From: Anthonomus grandis grandis
Taxonomy: Eukaryota; Arthropoda; Insecta; Coleoptera; Curculionidae
NCBI RefSeq assembly: GCF_022605725.1
Contig: NC_065549.1
Location: 42,361,690-42,425,689 of the forward strand
Reading direction: 5' to 3'
Length of the DNA stretch: 64,000 nt
Made by a program: the position numbers and the translations under genes. Position 1 is the stretch's first letter. Every line of letters starts with the position of its first letter. The notes under the pieces were generated by a model. The model was not told where the DNA came from. It was given only the letters and a program-made list of their open reading frames with translations, and ran no database searches. Positions 35,267-47,653 of this stretch are shown piece by piece.

Positions 35267-38200
35267 GAAGCTATCGGGAAAATTTTAACGGTTTTGTCTT
35301 AGTTTCGTCGTTGTGAATCCAACGAGACCACCCGCAAGGTCGTAGCTCTTACGATAGCCGAGATATGGCATTTTTGATGTCCATTTTTGGCCTCAAAAAC
35401 GGACGTCGAAAACGACTTTTTCAGGATTTTCAAAGTGCTCTCATTCCCTTAGTTCTGCTCGGATCCTGTTATAACCCGGTGTTTTCGTAATCTAGGTGAC
35501 CCAAATAAGACGCTGGTATACTTAGTTTGATTTCGACAAAAATCAATTTTTGGTGAAAAAATTCGATACGGGGGGGTATACCCGAAAAATAAAAAAACAC
35601 AAACTTTGAAGGTCGATATCTCGGCTTCTATGGGAGCTATCGGGAAAATTTTAACGGTTTTGTCTTAGTTTCGTCGTTGTGAATCCAACGAGACCACCCG
35701 CAAGGTCCTAGCTTTTCTAATAGCTGAGATATGGCATTTTTGATGTCCATTTTTGGCCTCAAAAACGGACGTCGAAAACGACTTTTTCAGGATTTTCAAA
35801 GTGCTCTCATTCCCTTAGTTCTGCTCGGATCCTGTTATAACCCGGTGTTTTCGTAATCTAGGTGACCCAAATAAGACGCTGGTATACTTAGTTTGATTTC
35901 GACAAAAATCAATTTTTGGTGAAAAAATTCGATACGGGGGGGTATACCCGAAAAATGAAAAAACCCAAACTTTGAAGGTCGATATCTCGGCTTCTATGGG
36001 AGCTATCGGGAAAATTTTAACGGTTTTGTCTTAGTTTCGTCGTTGTGAATCCAACGAGACCACCCGCAAGGTCCTAGTTTTTCTAATAGCTAAGATATGG
36101 CATTTTTGATGCCCATTTTTGGCCTCAAAAACGGACGTCGAAAACGACTTTTTCAGGATTTTCAAAGTGCTCTCATTCCCTTAGTTCTGCTCGGATCCTG
36201 TTATAACCCGATGTTTTCGTAATCTAGGTGACCCAAATAAGACGCTGGTATACTTAGTTTGATTTCGACAAAAATCAATTTTTGGTGAAAAAATTCGATA
36301 CGGGGGGGTATACCCGAAAAATGAAAAAACCCAAACTTTGAAGGTCGATATCTCGGCTTCTATGGGAGCTATCGGGAAAATTTTAACGGTTTTGCCTTAG
36401 TTTCGTCGTTGTGAATCCAACGAAACCACCCGCAAGGTCCTAGCTTTTCTAATAGCTGAGATATGGCATTTTTGATGCCCATTTTTGGCCTCAAAAACGG
36501 ACGTCGAAAACGACTTTTTCAGGATTTTCAAAGTGCTCTCATTCCCTTAGTTCTGCTCGGATCCTGTTATAACCCGATGTTTTCGTAATCTAGGTGACCC
36601 AAATAAGACGCTGGTATACTTAGTTTGATTTCGACAAAAATCAATTTTTGGTGAAAAAATTCGATACGGGGGGGTATACCCGAAAAATGAAAAAACCCAA
36701 ACTTTGAAGGTCGATATCTCGGCTTCTATGGGAGCTATCGGGAAAATTTTAACGGTTTTGTCTTAGTTTCGTCGTTGTGAATCCAACGAGACCACCCGCA
36801 AGGTCGTAGCTCTTACGATAGCCGAGATATGGCATTTTTGATGCCCATTTTTGGCCTCAAAAACGGACGTCGAAAACGACTTTTTCAGGATTTTCAAAGT
36901 GCTTTCATTCCCTTAGTTCTGCTCGGATCCTGTTATAACCCGGTGTTTTCGTAATCTAGGTGACCCAAATAAGACGCTGGTATACTTAGTTTGATTTCGA
37001 CAAAAATCAATTTTTGGTGAAAAAATTCGATACGGGGGGGTATACCCGAAAAATGAAAAAACCCAAACTTTGAAGGTCGATATCTCGGCTTCTATGGAAG
37101 CTATCGGGAAAATTTTAACGGTTTTGTCTTAGTTTCGTCGTTGTGAATCCAACGAGACCACCCGCAAGGTCGTAGCTCTTACGATAGCCGAGATATGGCA
37201 TTTTTGATGTCCATTTTTGCCCTCAAAAACGGACGTCGAAAACGACTTTTTCAGGATTTTCAAAGTGCTCTCATTCCCTTAGTTCTGCTCGGATCCTGTT
37301 ATAACCCGGTGTTTCCGTAATCTAGGTGACCCAAATAAGACGCTGGTATACTTAGTTTGATTTCGACAAAAATCAATTTTTGGTGAAAAAATTCGATACG
37401 GGGGGGTATACTCGAAAAATGAAAAAACCCAAACTTTGAAGGTCGATATCTCGGCTTCTATGGGAGCTATCGGGAAAATTTTAACGGTTTTGTCTTAGTT
37501 TCGTCGTTGTGAATCCAACGAGACCACCCGCAAGGTCCTAGCTTTTCTAATAGCTAAGATATGGCATTTTTGATGCCCATTTTTGGCCTCAAAAACGGAC
37601 GTCGAAAACGACTTTTTCAGGATTTTCAAAGTGCTCTCATTCCCTTAGTTCTGCTCGGATCCTGTTATAACCCGGTGTTTCCGTAATCTAGGTGACCCAA
37701 ATAAGACGCTGGTATACTTAGTTTGATTTCGACAAAAATCAATTTTTGTTGAAAAAATTCGATACGGGGGGGTATACCCGAAAAATGAAAAAACCCAAAC
37801 TTTGAAGGTCGATATCTCGGCTTCTATGGGAGCTATCGGGAAAATTTTAACGGTTTTGTCTTAGTTTCGTCGTTGTGAATCCACGAGACCACCCGCAAGG
37901 TCGTAGCTCTTACGATAGCCGAGATATGGCATTTTTGATGCCCGATTTTGGCCTCAAAAACGGACGTCGAAAACGACTTTTTCAGGATTTTCAAAGTGCT
38001 CTCATTCCCTTAGTTCCTATGGGAGCTATCGGGAAAATTTTAACGGTTTTGTCTTAGTTTCGTCGTTGTGAATCCAACGAGACCACCCGCAAGGTCGTAG
38101 CTTTTCTAATAGCTGAGATATGGCATTTTTGATGCCCATTTTTGGCCTCAAAAACGGACGTCGAAAACGACTTTTTCAGGATTTTCAAAGTGCTCTCATT

Positions 38201-40100
38201 CCCTTAGTTCTGCTCGGATCCTGTTATAACCCGATGTTTTCGTAATCTAGGTGACCCAAATAAGACGCTGGTATACTTAGTTTGATTTCGACAAAAATCA
38301 ATTTTTGGTGAAAAAATTCGATACGGGAAGGTATACCCGAAAAATGAAAAAACCCAAACTTTGAAGGTCGATATCTCGGCTTCTATGGGAGCTATCGGGA
38401 AAATTTTAACGGTTTTGTCTTAGTTTCGTCGTTGTGAATCCAACGAAACCACCCGCAAGGTCCTAGCTTTTCTAATAGCTGAGATATGACATTTTTGATG
38501 TCCATTTTTGGCCTCAAAAACGGACGTCGAAAACGACTTTTTCAGGATTTTCAAAGTGCTCTCATTCCCTTAGTTCTGCTCGGATCCTGTTATAACCCGG
38601 TGTTTTCGTAATCTAGGTGACCCAAATAAGACGCTGGTATACTTAGTTTGATTTCGACAAAAATCAATTTTTGGTGAAAAAATTCGATACGGGGGGGTAT
38701 ACCCGAAAAATGAAAAAACCCAAACTTTGAAGGTCGATATCTCGGCTTCTATGGGAGCTATCGGGAAAATTTTAACGGCTTTGTCTTAGTTTCGTCGTTG
38801 TGAATCCAACGAGACCACCCGCAAGGTCGTAGCTTTTCTAATAGCTGAGATATGGCATTTTTGATGCCCATTTTTGGCCTCAAAAACGGACGTCGAAAAC
38901 GACTTTTTCAGGATTTTCAAAGTGCTCTCATTCCCTTAGTTCTGCTCGGATTTTGTTATAACCCGATGTTTTCGTAATCTAGGTGACCCAAATAAGACGC
39001 TGGTATACTTAGTTTGATTTCGACAAAAATCAATTTTTGGTGAAAAAATTCGATACGGGGGGGTATACCCGAAAAATGAAAAAACCCAAACTTTGAAGGT
39101 CGATATCTCGGCTTCTATGGAAGCTATCGGGAAAATTTTAACGGTTTTGTCTTAGTTTCGTCGTTGTGAATTCAACGAGACCACCCGCAAGGTCGTAGCT
39201 CTTACGATAGCCGAGATATGGCATTTTTGATGTCCATTTTTGCCCTCAAAAACGGACGTCGAAAACGACTTTTTCAGGATTTTCAAAGTGCTCTCATTCC
39301 CTTAGTTCTGCTCGGATCCTGTTATAACCCGGTGTTTCCGTAATCTAGGTGACCCAAATAAGACGCTGGTATACTTAGTTTGATTTCGACAAAAATCAAT
39401 TTTTGGTGAAAAAATTCGATACGGGGGGGTATACTCGAAAAATGAAAAAACCCAAACTTTGAAGGTCGATATCTCGGCTTCTATGGGAGCTATCGGGAAA
39501 ATTTTAACGGTTTTGTCTTAGTTTCGTCGTTGTGAATCCAACGAGACCACCCGCAAGGTCCTAGCTTTTCTAATAGCTAAGATATGGCATTTTTGATGCC
39601 CATTTTTGGCCTCAAAAACGGACGTCGAAAACGACTTTTTCAGGATTTTCAAAGTGCTCTCATTCCCTTAGTTCTGCTCGGATCCTGTTATAACCCGGTG
39701 TTTCCGTAATCTAGGTGACCCAAATAAGACGCTGGTATACTTAGTTTGATTTCGACAAAAATCAATTTTTGTTGAAAAAATTCGATACGGGGGGGTATAC
39801 CCGAAAAATGAAAAAACCCAAACTTTGAAGGTCGATATCTCGGCTTCTATGGGAGCTATCGGGAAAATTTTAACGGTTTTGTCTTAGTTTCGTCGTTGTG
39901 AATCCACGAGACCACCCGCAAGGTCGTAGCTCTTACGATAGCCGAGATATGGCATTTTTGATGCCCGATTTTGGCCTCAAAAACGGACGTCGAAAACGAC
40001 TTTTTCAGGATTTTCAAAGTGCTCTCATTCCCTTAGTTCCTATGGGAGCTATCGGGAAAATTTTAACGGTTTTGTCTTAGTTTCGTCGTTGTGAATCCAA
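35267..40100 (+). repeat. Long duplicated segment, copy 2 (15392-bp offset)
   Basis: This is the second copy of the segment at about 19875-24708. Upstream of it the two regions differ (GTGCTTTCATT and TATGGAAGC here near 35071 and 35261, normal forms in the first region). Downstream they differ at the linker after the second deleted monomer (CGAGACC...GTCGTAGC here, CGAAACC...GTCCTAGC in copy 1). Both ends of the duplication are therefore visible to within one monomer. Confidence 0.87.
37924..38117 (+). repeat. Deleted monomer variant, 194 bp, copy 3
   Basis: Third occurrence of the deletion, 15392 bp from the first and part of the same long duplication. The accidental 60-codon frame is 37875-38057. 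The same junction bases in all copies indicate a single deletion event followed by copying. Confidence 0.95.
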
Positions 40101-40140
40101 CGAGACCACCCGCAAGGTCGTAGCTTTTCTAATAGCTGAG
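38118..40140 (+). repeat. 2023-bp six-unit higher-order repeat, second region
   Basis: Same order of five monomers plus the 194-bp unit as 22726-24748, at an offset of 15392. It matches base for base apart from ATACGGGGGGG near 39420, where the first region has ATACTTGGGGG. Unit length is identical, including the 365-bp member with GAATCCACGAG. Confidence 0.88.
39947..40140 (+). repeat. Deleted monomer variant, 194 bp, copy 4
   Basis: Fourth occurrence, 2023 bp after copy 3. The accidental frame is 39898-40080. The following monomers repeat the GGGAAGG (40348), ATATGACAT and AACGGCTTTG markers, so a third, partial 2023-bp unit begins here and runs to about 41.1 kb, where TATGGGAGC replaces TATGGAAGC. 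Confidence 0.95.
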
Positions 40141-43100
40141 ATATGGCATTTTTGATGCCCATTTTTGGCCTCAAAAACGGACGTCGAAAACGACTTTTTC
40201 AGGATTTTCAAAGTGCTCTCATTCCCTTAGTTCTGCTCGGATCCTGTTATAACCCGATGTTTTCGTAATCTAGGTGACCCAAATAAGACGCTGGTATACT
40301 TAGTTTGATTTCGACAAAAATCAATTTTTGGTGAAAAAATTCGATACGGGAAGGTATACCCGAAAAATGAAAAAACCCAAACTTTGAAGGTCGATATCTC
40401 GGCTTCTATGGGAGCTATCGGGAAAATTTTAACGGTTTTGTCTTAGTTTCGTCGTTGTGAATCCAACGAAACCACCCGCAAGGTCCTAGCTTTTCTAATA
40501 GCTGAGATATGACATTTTTGATGTCCATTTTTGGCCTCAAAAACGGACGTCGAAAACGACTTTTTCAGGATTTTCAAAGTGCTCTCATTCCCTTAGTTCT
40601 GCTCGGATCCTGTTATAACCCGGTGTTTTCGTAATCTAGGTGACCCAAATAAGACGCTGGTATACTTAGTTTGATTTCGACAAAAATCAATTTTTGGTGA
40701 AAAAATTCGATACGGGGGGGTATACCCGAAAAATGAAAAAACCCAAACTTTGAAGGTCGATATCTCGGCTTCTATGGGAGCTATCGGGAAAATTTTAACG
40801 GCTTTGTCTTAGTTTCGTCGTTGTGAATCCAACGAGACCACCCGCAAGGTCGTAGCTTTTCTAATAGCTGAGATATGGCATTTTTGATGCCCATTTTTGG
40901 CCTCAAAAACGGACGTCGAAAACGACTTTTTCAGGATTTTCAAAGTGCTCTCATTCCCTTAGTTCTGCTCGGATTTTGTTATAACCCGATGTTTTCGTAA
41001 TCTAGGTGACCCAAATAAGACGCTGGTATACTTAGTTTGATTTCGACAAAAATCAATTTTTGGTGAAAAAATTCGATACGGGGGGGTATACCCGAAAAAT
41101 GAAAAAACCCAAACTTTGAAGGTCGATATCTCGGCTTCTATGGGAGCTATCGGGAAAATTTTAACGGTTTTGTCTTAGTTTCGTCGTTGTGAATCCAACG
41201 AGACCACCCGCAAGGTCGTAGCTTTTCTAATAGCTGAGATATGGCATTTTTGATGCCCATTTTTGGCCTCAAAAACGGACGTCGAAAACGACTTTTTCAG
41301 GATTTTCAAAGTGCTCTCATTCCCTTAGTTCTGCTCGGATCCTGTTATAACCCGATGTTTTCGTAATCTAGGTGACCCAAATAAGACGCTGGTATACTTA
41401 GTTTGATTTCGACAAAAATCAATTTTTGGTGAAAAAATTCGATACGGGGGGGTATACCCGAAAAATGAAAAAACCCAAATTTTGAAGGTCGATATCTCGG
41501 CTTCTATGGGAGCTATCGGGAAAATTTTAACGGTTTTGTCTTAGTTTCGTCGTTGTGAATCCAACGAGACCACCCGCAAGGTCGTAGCTCTTACGATAGC
41601 CGAGATATGGCATTTTTGATGTCCATTTTTGGCCTCAAAAACGGACGTCGAAAACGACTTTTTCAGGATTTTCAAAGTGCTCTCATTCCCTTAGTTCTGC
41701 TCGGATCCTGTTATAACCCGGTGTTTTCGTAATCTAGGTGACCCAAATAAGACGCTGGTATACTTAGTTTGATTTCGACAAAAATCAATTTTTGGTGAAA
41801 AAATTCGATACGGGGGGGTATACCCGAAAAATAAAAAAACACAAACTTTGAAGGTCGATATCTCGGCTTCTATGGGAGCTATCGGGAAAATTTTAACGGT
41901 TTTGTCTTAGTTTCGTCGTTGTGAATCCAACGAGACCACCCGCAAGGTCCTAGCTTTTCTAATAGCTGAGATATGGCATTTTTGATGTCCATTTTTGGCC
42001 TCAAAAACGGACGTCGAAAACGACTTTTTCAGGATTTTCAAAGTGCTCTCATTCCCTTAGTTCTGCTCGGATCCTGTTATAACCCGGTGTTTTCGTAATC
42101 TAGGTGACCCAAATAAGACGCTGGTATACTTAGTTTGATTTCGACAAAAATCAATTTTTGGTGAAAAAATTCGATACGGGGGGGTATACCCGAAAAATGA
42201 AAAAACCCAAACTTTGAAGGTCGATATCTCGGCTTCTATGGGAGCTATCGGGAAAATTTTAACGGTTTTGTCTTAGTTTCATCGTTGTGAATCCAACGAG
42301 ACCACCCGCAAGGTCCTAGCTTTTCTAGTAGCTGAGATATGGCATTTTTGATGCCCATTTTTGGCCTCAAAAACGGACGTCGAAAACGACTTTTTCAGGA
42401 TTTTCAAAGTGCTCTCATTCCCTTAGTTCTGCTCGGATCCTGTTATAACCCGGTGTTTTCGTAATCTAGGTGACCCAAATAAGACGCTGGTATACTTAGT
42501 TTGATTTCGACAAAAATCAATTTTTGGTGAAAAAATTCGATACGGGGGGGTATACCCGAAAAATGAAAAAACCCAAACTTTGAAGGTCGATATCTCGGCT
42601 TCTATGGGAGCTATCGGGAAAATTTTAACGGTTTTGTCTTAGTTTCGTCGTTGTGAATCCAACGAGACCACCCGCAAGGTCGTAGCTCTTACGATAGCCG
42701 AGATATGGCATTTTTGATGCCCGATTTTGGCCTCAAAAACGGACGTCGAAAACGACTTTTTCAGGATTTTCAAAGTGCTCTCATTCCCTTAGTTCTGCTC
42801 GGATCCTGTTATAACCCGGTGTTTTCGTAATCTAGGTGACCCAAATAAGACGCTGGTATACTTAGTTTGATTTCGACAAAAATCAATTTTTGGTGAAAAA
42901 ATTCGATACGGGGGGGTATACCCGAATATTGAAAAAACCCAAATTTTGAAGGTCGATATCTCGGCTTCTATGGGAGCTATCGGGAAAATTTTAACGGTTT
43001 TGTCTTAGTTTCATCGTTGTGAATCCAACGAAACCACCCGCAAGGTCCTAGCTTTTCTAGTAGCTGAGATATGGCATTTTTGATGCCCATTTTTGGCCTC

Positions 43101-46100
43101 AAAAACGGACGTCGAAAACGACTTTTTCAGGATTTTCAAAGTGCTCTCATTCCCTTAGTTCTGCTCGGATCCTGTTATAACCCGGTGTTTTCGTAATCTA
43201 GGTGACCCAAATAAGACGCTGGTATACTTAGTTTGATTTCGACAAAAATCAATTTTTGGTGAAAAAATTCGATACGGGGGGGTATACCCGAAAAATGAAA
43301 AAACCCAAACTTTGAAGGTCGATATCTCGGCTTCTATGGGAGCTATCGGGAAAATTTTAACGGTTTTGTCTTAGTTTCGTCGTTGTGAATCCAACGAGAC
43401 CACCCGCAAGGTCCTAGTTTTTCTAATAGCTAAGATATGGCATTTTTGATGCCCATTTTTGGCCTCAAAAACGGACGTCGAAAACGACTTTTTCAGGATT
43501 TTCAAAGTGCTCTCATTCCCTTAGTTCTGCTCGGATCCTGTTATAACCCGATGTTTTCGTAATCTAGGTGACCCAAATAAGACGCTGGTATACTTAGTTT
43601 GATTTCGACAAAAATCAATTTTTGGTGAAAAAATTCGATACGGGGGGGTATACCCGAAAAATGAAAAAACCCAAACTTTGAAGGTCGATATCTCGGCTTC
43701 TATAGGAGCTATCGGGAAAATTTTAACGGTTTTGCCTTAGTTTCGTCGTTGTGAATCCAACGAAACCACCCGCAAGGTCCTAGCTTTTCTAATAGCTGAG
43801 ATATGGCATTTTTGATGCCCATTTTTGGCCTCAAAAACGGACGTCGAAAACGACTTTTTCAGGATTTTCAAAGTGCTCTCATTCCCTTAGTTCTGCTCGG
43901 ATCCTGTTATAACCCGGTGTTTTCGTAATCTAGGTGACCCAAATAAGACGCTGGTATACTTAGTTTGATTTCGACAAAAATCAATTTTTGGTGAAAAAAT
44001 TCGATACGGGGGGGTATACCCGAAAAATGAAAAAACCCAAATTTTGAAGGTCGATATCTCGGCTTCTATGGGAGCTATCGGGAAAATTTTAACGGTTTTG
44101 TCTTAGTTTCGTCGTTGTGAATCCAACGAGACCACCCGCAAGGTCGTAGCTCTTACGATAGCCGAGATATGGCATTTTTGATGTCCATTTTTGGCCTCAA
44201 AAACGGACGTCGAAAACGACTTTTTCAGGATTTTCAAAGTGCTCTCATTCCCTTAGTTCTGCTCGGATCCTGTTATAACCCGGTGTTTTCGTAATCTAGG
44301 TGACCCAAATAAGACGCTGGTATACTTAGTTTGATTTCGACAAAAATCAATTTTTGGTGAAAAAATTCGATACGGGGGGGTATACCCGAAAAATAAAAAA
44401 ACACAAACTTTGAAGGTCGATATCTCGGCTTCTATGGGAGCTATCGGGAAAATTTTAACGGTTTTGTCTTAGTTTCGTCGTTGTGAATCCAACGAGACCA
44501 CCCGCAAGGTCCTAGCTTTTCTAATAGCTGAGATATGGCATTTTTGATGTCCATTTTTGGCCTCAAAAACGGACGTCGAAAACGACTTTTTCAGGATTTT
44601 CAAAGTGCTCTCATTCCCTTAGTTCTGCTCGGATCCTGTTATAACCCGGTGTTTTCGTAATCTAGGTGACCCAAATAAGACGCTGGTATACTTAGTTTGA
44701 TTTCGACAAAAATCAATTTTTGGTGAAAAAATTCGATACGGGGGGGTATACCCGAAAAATGAAAAAACCCAAACTTTGAAGGTCGATATCTCGGCTTCTA
44801 TGGGAGCTATCGGGAAAATTTTAACGGTTTTGTCTTAGTTTCGTCGTTGTGAATCCAACGAGACCACCCGCAAGGTCCTAGTTTTTCTAATAGCTAAGAT
44901 ATGGCATTTTTGATGCCCATTTTTGGCCTCAAAAACGGACGTCGAAAACGACTTTTTCAGGATTTTCAAAGTGCTCTCATTCCCTTAGTTCTGCTCGGAT
45001 CCTGTTATAACCCGATGTTTTCGTAATCTAGGTGACCCAAATAAGACGCTGGTATACTTAGTTTGATTTCGACAAAAATCAATTTTTGGTGAAAAAATTC
45101 GATACGGGGGGGTATACCCGAAAAATGAAAAAACCCAAACTTTGAAGGTCGATATCTCGGCTTCTATGGGAGCTATCGGGAAAATTTTAACGGTTTTGTC
45201 TTAGTTTCGTCGTTGTGAATCCAACGAGACCACCCGCAAGGTCCTAGCTTTTCTAATAGCTGAGATATGGCATTTTTGATGTCCATTTTTGGCCTCAAAA
45301 ACGGACGTCGAAAACGACTTTTTCAGGATTTTCAAAGTGCTCTCATTCCCTTAGTTCTGCTCGGATCCTGTTATAACCCGATGTTTTCGTAATCTAGGTG
45401 ACCCAAATAAGACGCTGGTATACTTAGTTTGATTTCGACAAAAATCAATTTTTGGTGAAAAAATTCGATACGGGGGGGTATACCCGAAAAATGAAAAAAC
45501 CCAAACTTTGAAGGTCGATATCTCGGCTTCTATGGGAGCTATCGGGAAAATTTTAACGGTTTTGCCTTAGTTTCGTCGTTGTGAATCCAACGAAACCACC
45601 CGCAAGGTCCTAGCTTTTCTAATAGCTGAGATATGGCATTTTTGATGCCCATTTTTGGCCTCAAAAACGGACGTCGAAAACGACTTTTTCAGGATTTTCA
45701 AAGTGCTCTCATTCCCTTAGTTCTGCTCGGATCCTGTTATAACCCGATGTTTTCGTAATCTAGGTGACCCAAATAAGACGCTGGTATACTTAGTTTGATT
45801 TCGACAAAAATCAATTTTTGGTGAAAAAATTCGATACGGGGGGGTATACCCGAAAAATGAAAAAACCCAAACTTTGAAGGTCGATATCTCGGCTTCTATG
45901 GGAGCTATCGGGAAAATTTTAACGGTTTTGTCTTAGTTTCGTCGTTGTGAATCCAACGAGACCACCCGCAAGGTCCTAGCTTTTCTAATAGCTAAGATAT
46001 GGCATTTTTGATGCCCATTTTTGGCCTCAAAAACGGACGTCGAAAACGACTTTTTCAGGATTTTCAAAGTGCTCTCATTCCCTTAGTTCTGCTCGGATCC

Positions 46101-47459
46101 TGTTATAACCCGGTGTTTCCGTAATCTAGGTGACCCAAATAAGACGCTGGTATACTTAGTTTGATTTCGACAAAAATCAATTTTTGGTGAAAAAATTCGA
46201 TACGGGGGGGTATACCCGAAAAATGAAAAAACCCAAACTTTGAAGGTCGATATCTCGGCTTCTATGGGAGCTATCGGGAAAATTTTAACGGTTTTGTCTT
46301 AGTTTCGTCGTTGTGAATCCAACGAGACCACCCGCAAGGTCGTAGCTCTTACGATAGCCGAGATATGGCATTTTTGATGCCCATTTTTGGCCTCAAAAAC
46401 GGACGTCGAAAACGACTTTTTCAGGATTTTCAAAGTGCTTTCATTCCCTTAGTTCTGCTCGGATCCTGTTATAACCCGGTGTTTTCGTAATCTAGGTGAC
46501 CCAAATAAGACGCTGGTATACTTAGTTTGATTTCGACAAAAATCAATTTTTGGTGAAAAAATTCGATACGGGGGGGTATACCCGAAAAATGAAAAAACCC
46601 AAACTTTGAAGGTCGATATCTCGGCTTCTATGGAAGCTATCGGGAAAATTTTAACGGTTTTGTCTTAGTTTCGTCGTTGTGAATCCAACGAGACCACCCG
46701 CAAGGTCGTAGCTCTTACGATAGCCGAGATATGGCATTTTTGATGTCCATTTTTGCCCTCAAAAACGGACGTCGAAAACGACTTTTTCAGGATTTTCAAA
46801 GTGCTCTCATTCCCTTAGTTCTGCTCGGATCCTGTTATAACCCGGTGTTTCCGTAATCTAGGTGACCCAAATAAGACGCTGGTATACTTAGTTTGATTTC
46901 GACAAAAATCAATTTTTGGTGAAAAAATTCGATACGGGGGGGTATACCCGAAAAATGAAAAAACCCAAACTTTGAAGGTCGATATCTCGGCTTCTATGGG
47001 AGCTATCGGGAAAATTTTAACGGTTTTGTCTTAGTTTCGTCGTTGTGAATCCAACGAGACCACCCGCAAGGTCCTAGCTTTTCTAATAGCTAAGATATGG
47101 CATTTTTGATGCCCATTTTTGGCCTCAAAAACGGACGTCGAAAACGACTTTTTCAGGATTTTCAAAGTGCTCTCATTCCCTTAGTTCTGCTCGGATCCTG
47201 TTATAACCCGGTGTTTCCGTAATCTAGGTGACCCAAATAAGACGCTGGTATACTTAGTTTGATTTCGACAAAAATCAATTTTTGGTGAAAAAATTCGATA
47301 CGGGGGGGTATACCCGAAAAATGAAAAAACCCAAACTTTGAAGGTCGATATCTCGGCTTCTATGGGAGCTATCGGGAAAATTTTAACGGTTTTGTCTTAG
47401 TTTCGTCGTTGTGAATCCACGAGACCACCCGCAAGGTCGTAGCTCTTACGATAGCCGAG
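40141..47459 (+). repeat. Satellite block IV: 20 monomers
   Basis: The block is 7319 bases long, which is 20 x 366 minus one (GAATCCACGAG before 47460). It is a mosaic. The first monomers continue the 2023-bp unit, and the middle shows the AAATAAAAAAACAC, CCTAGTTTTTC and TTTTGCC subclasses seen at 20-21 and 34-36 kb. The full-length monomer 42703-43068 carries GCCCGATTTTGG, which I otherwise see only in the 194-bp units, and a private CCCGAATATTG at 42924. Confidence 0.94.
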
Positions 47460-47653
47460 ATATGGCATTTTTGATGCCCGATTTTGGCCTCAAAAACGGA
47501 CGTCGAAAACGACTTTTTCAGGATTTTCAAAGTGCTCTCATTCCCTTAGTTCCTATGGGAGCTATCGGGAAAATTTTAACGGTTTTGTCTTAGTTTCGTC
47601 GTTGTGAATCCAACGAGACCACCCGCAAGGTCGTAGCTTTTCTAATAGCTGAG
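47460..47653 (+). repeat. Deleted monomer variant, 194 bp, copy 5
   Basis: Fifth occurrence, 7513 bp after copy 4, followed by the same GGGAAGG, ATATGACAT, AACGGCTTTG and TCGGATTTTG series. The accidental frame is 47411-47593. Upstream context resembles 36.9-37.9 kb (offset 9536) but has TATACCCG where that region has TATACTCG, and TTTGGTG where it has TTTGTTG. This copy therefore lies on a diverged or converted block. Confidence 0.95.

Larger units (their letters stand above)
24749..37923 (+). repeat. Satellite block III: 36 monomers between deleted variants
   Basis: The block is 13175 bases long, which is 36 x 366 minus one base (the GAATCCACGAG deletion just before 37924). It holds seven of the ten monomers with ATACCCCAAAAATG and the 5856-bp repeat pair described separately. 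Private changes include GTGCAATCATT (24823), CAAAGAGCTC (near 28113), GACAAAAAACAA (near 30413), CGGCCTCTATG (near 31962) and GATTTTGACAA (near 33700). No gene or insertion is visible. Confidence 0.94.
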
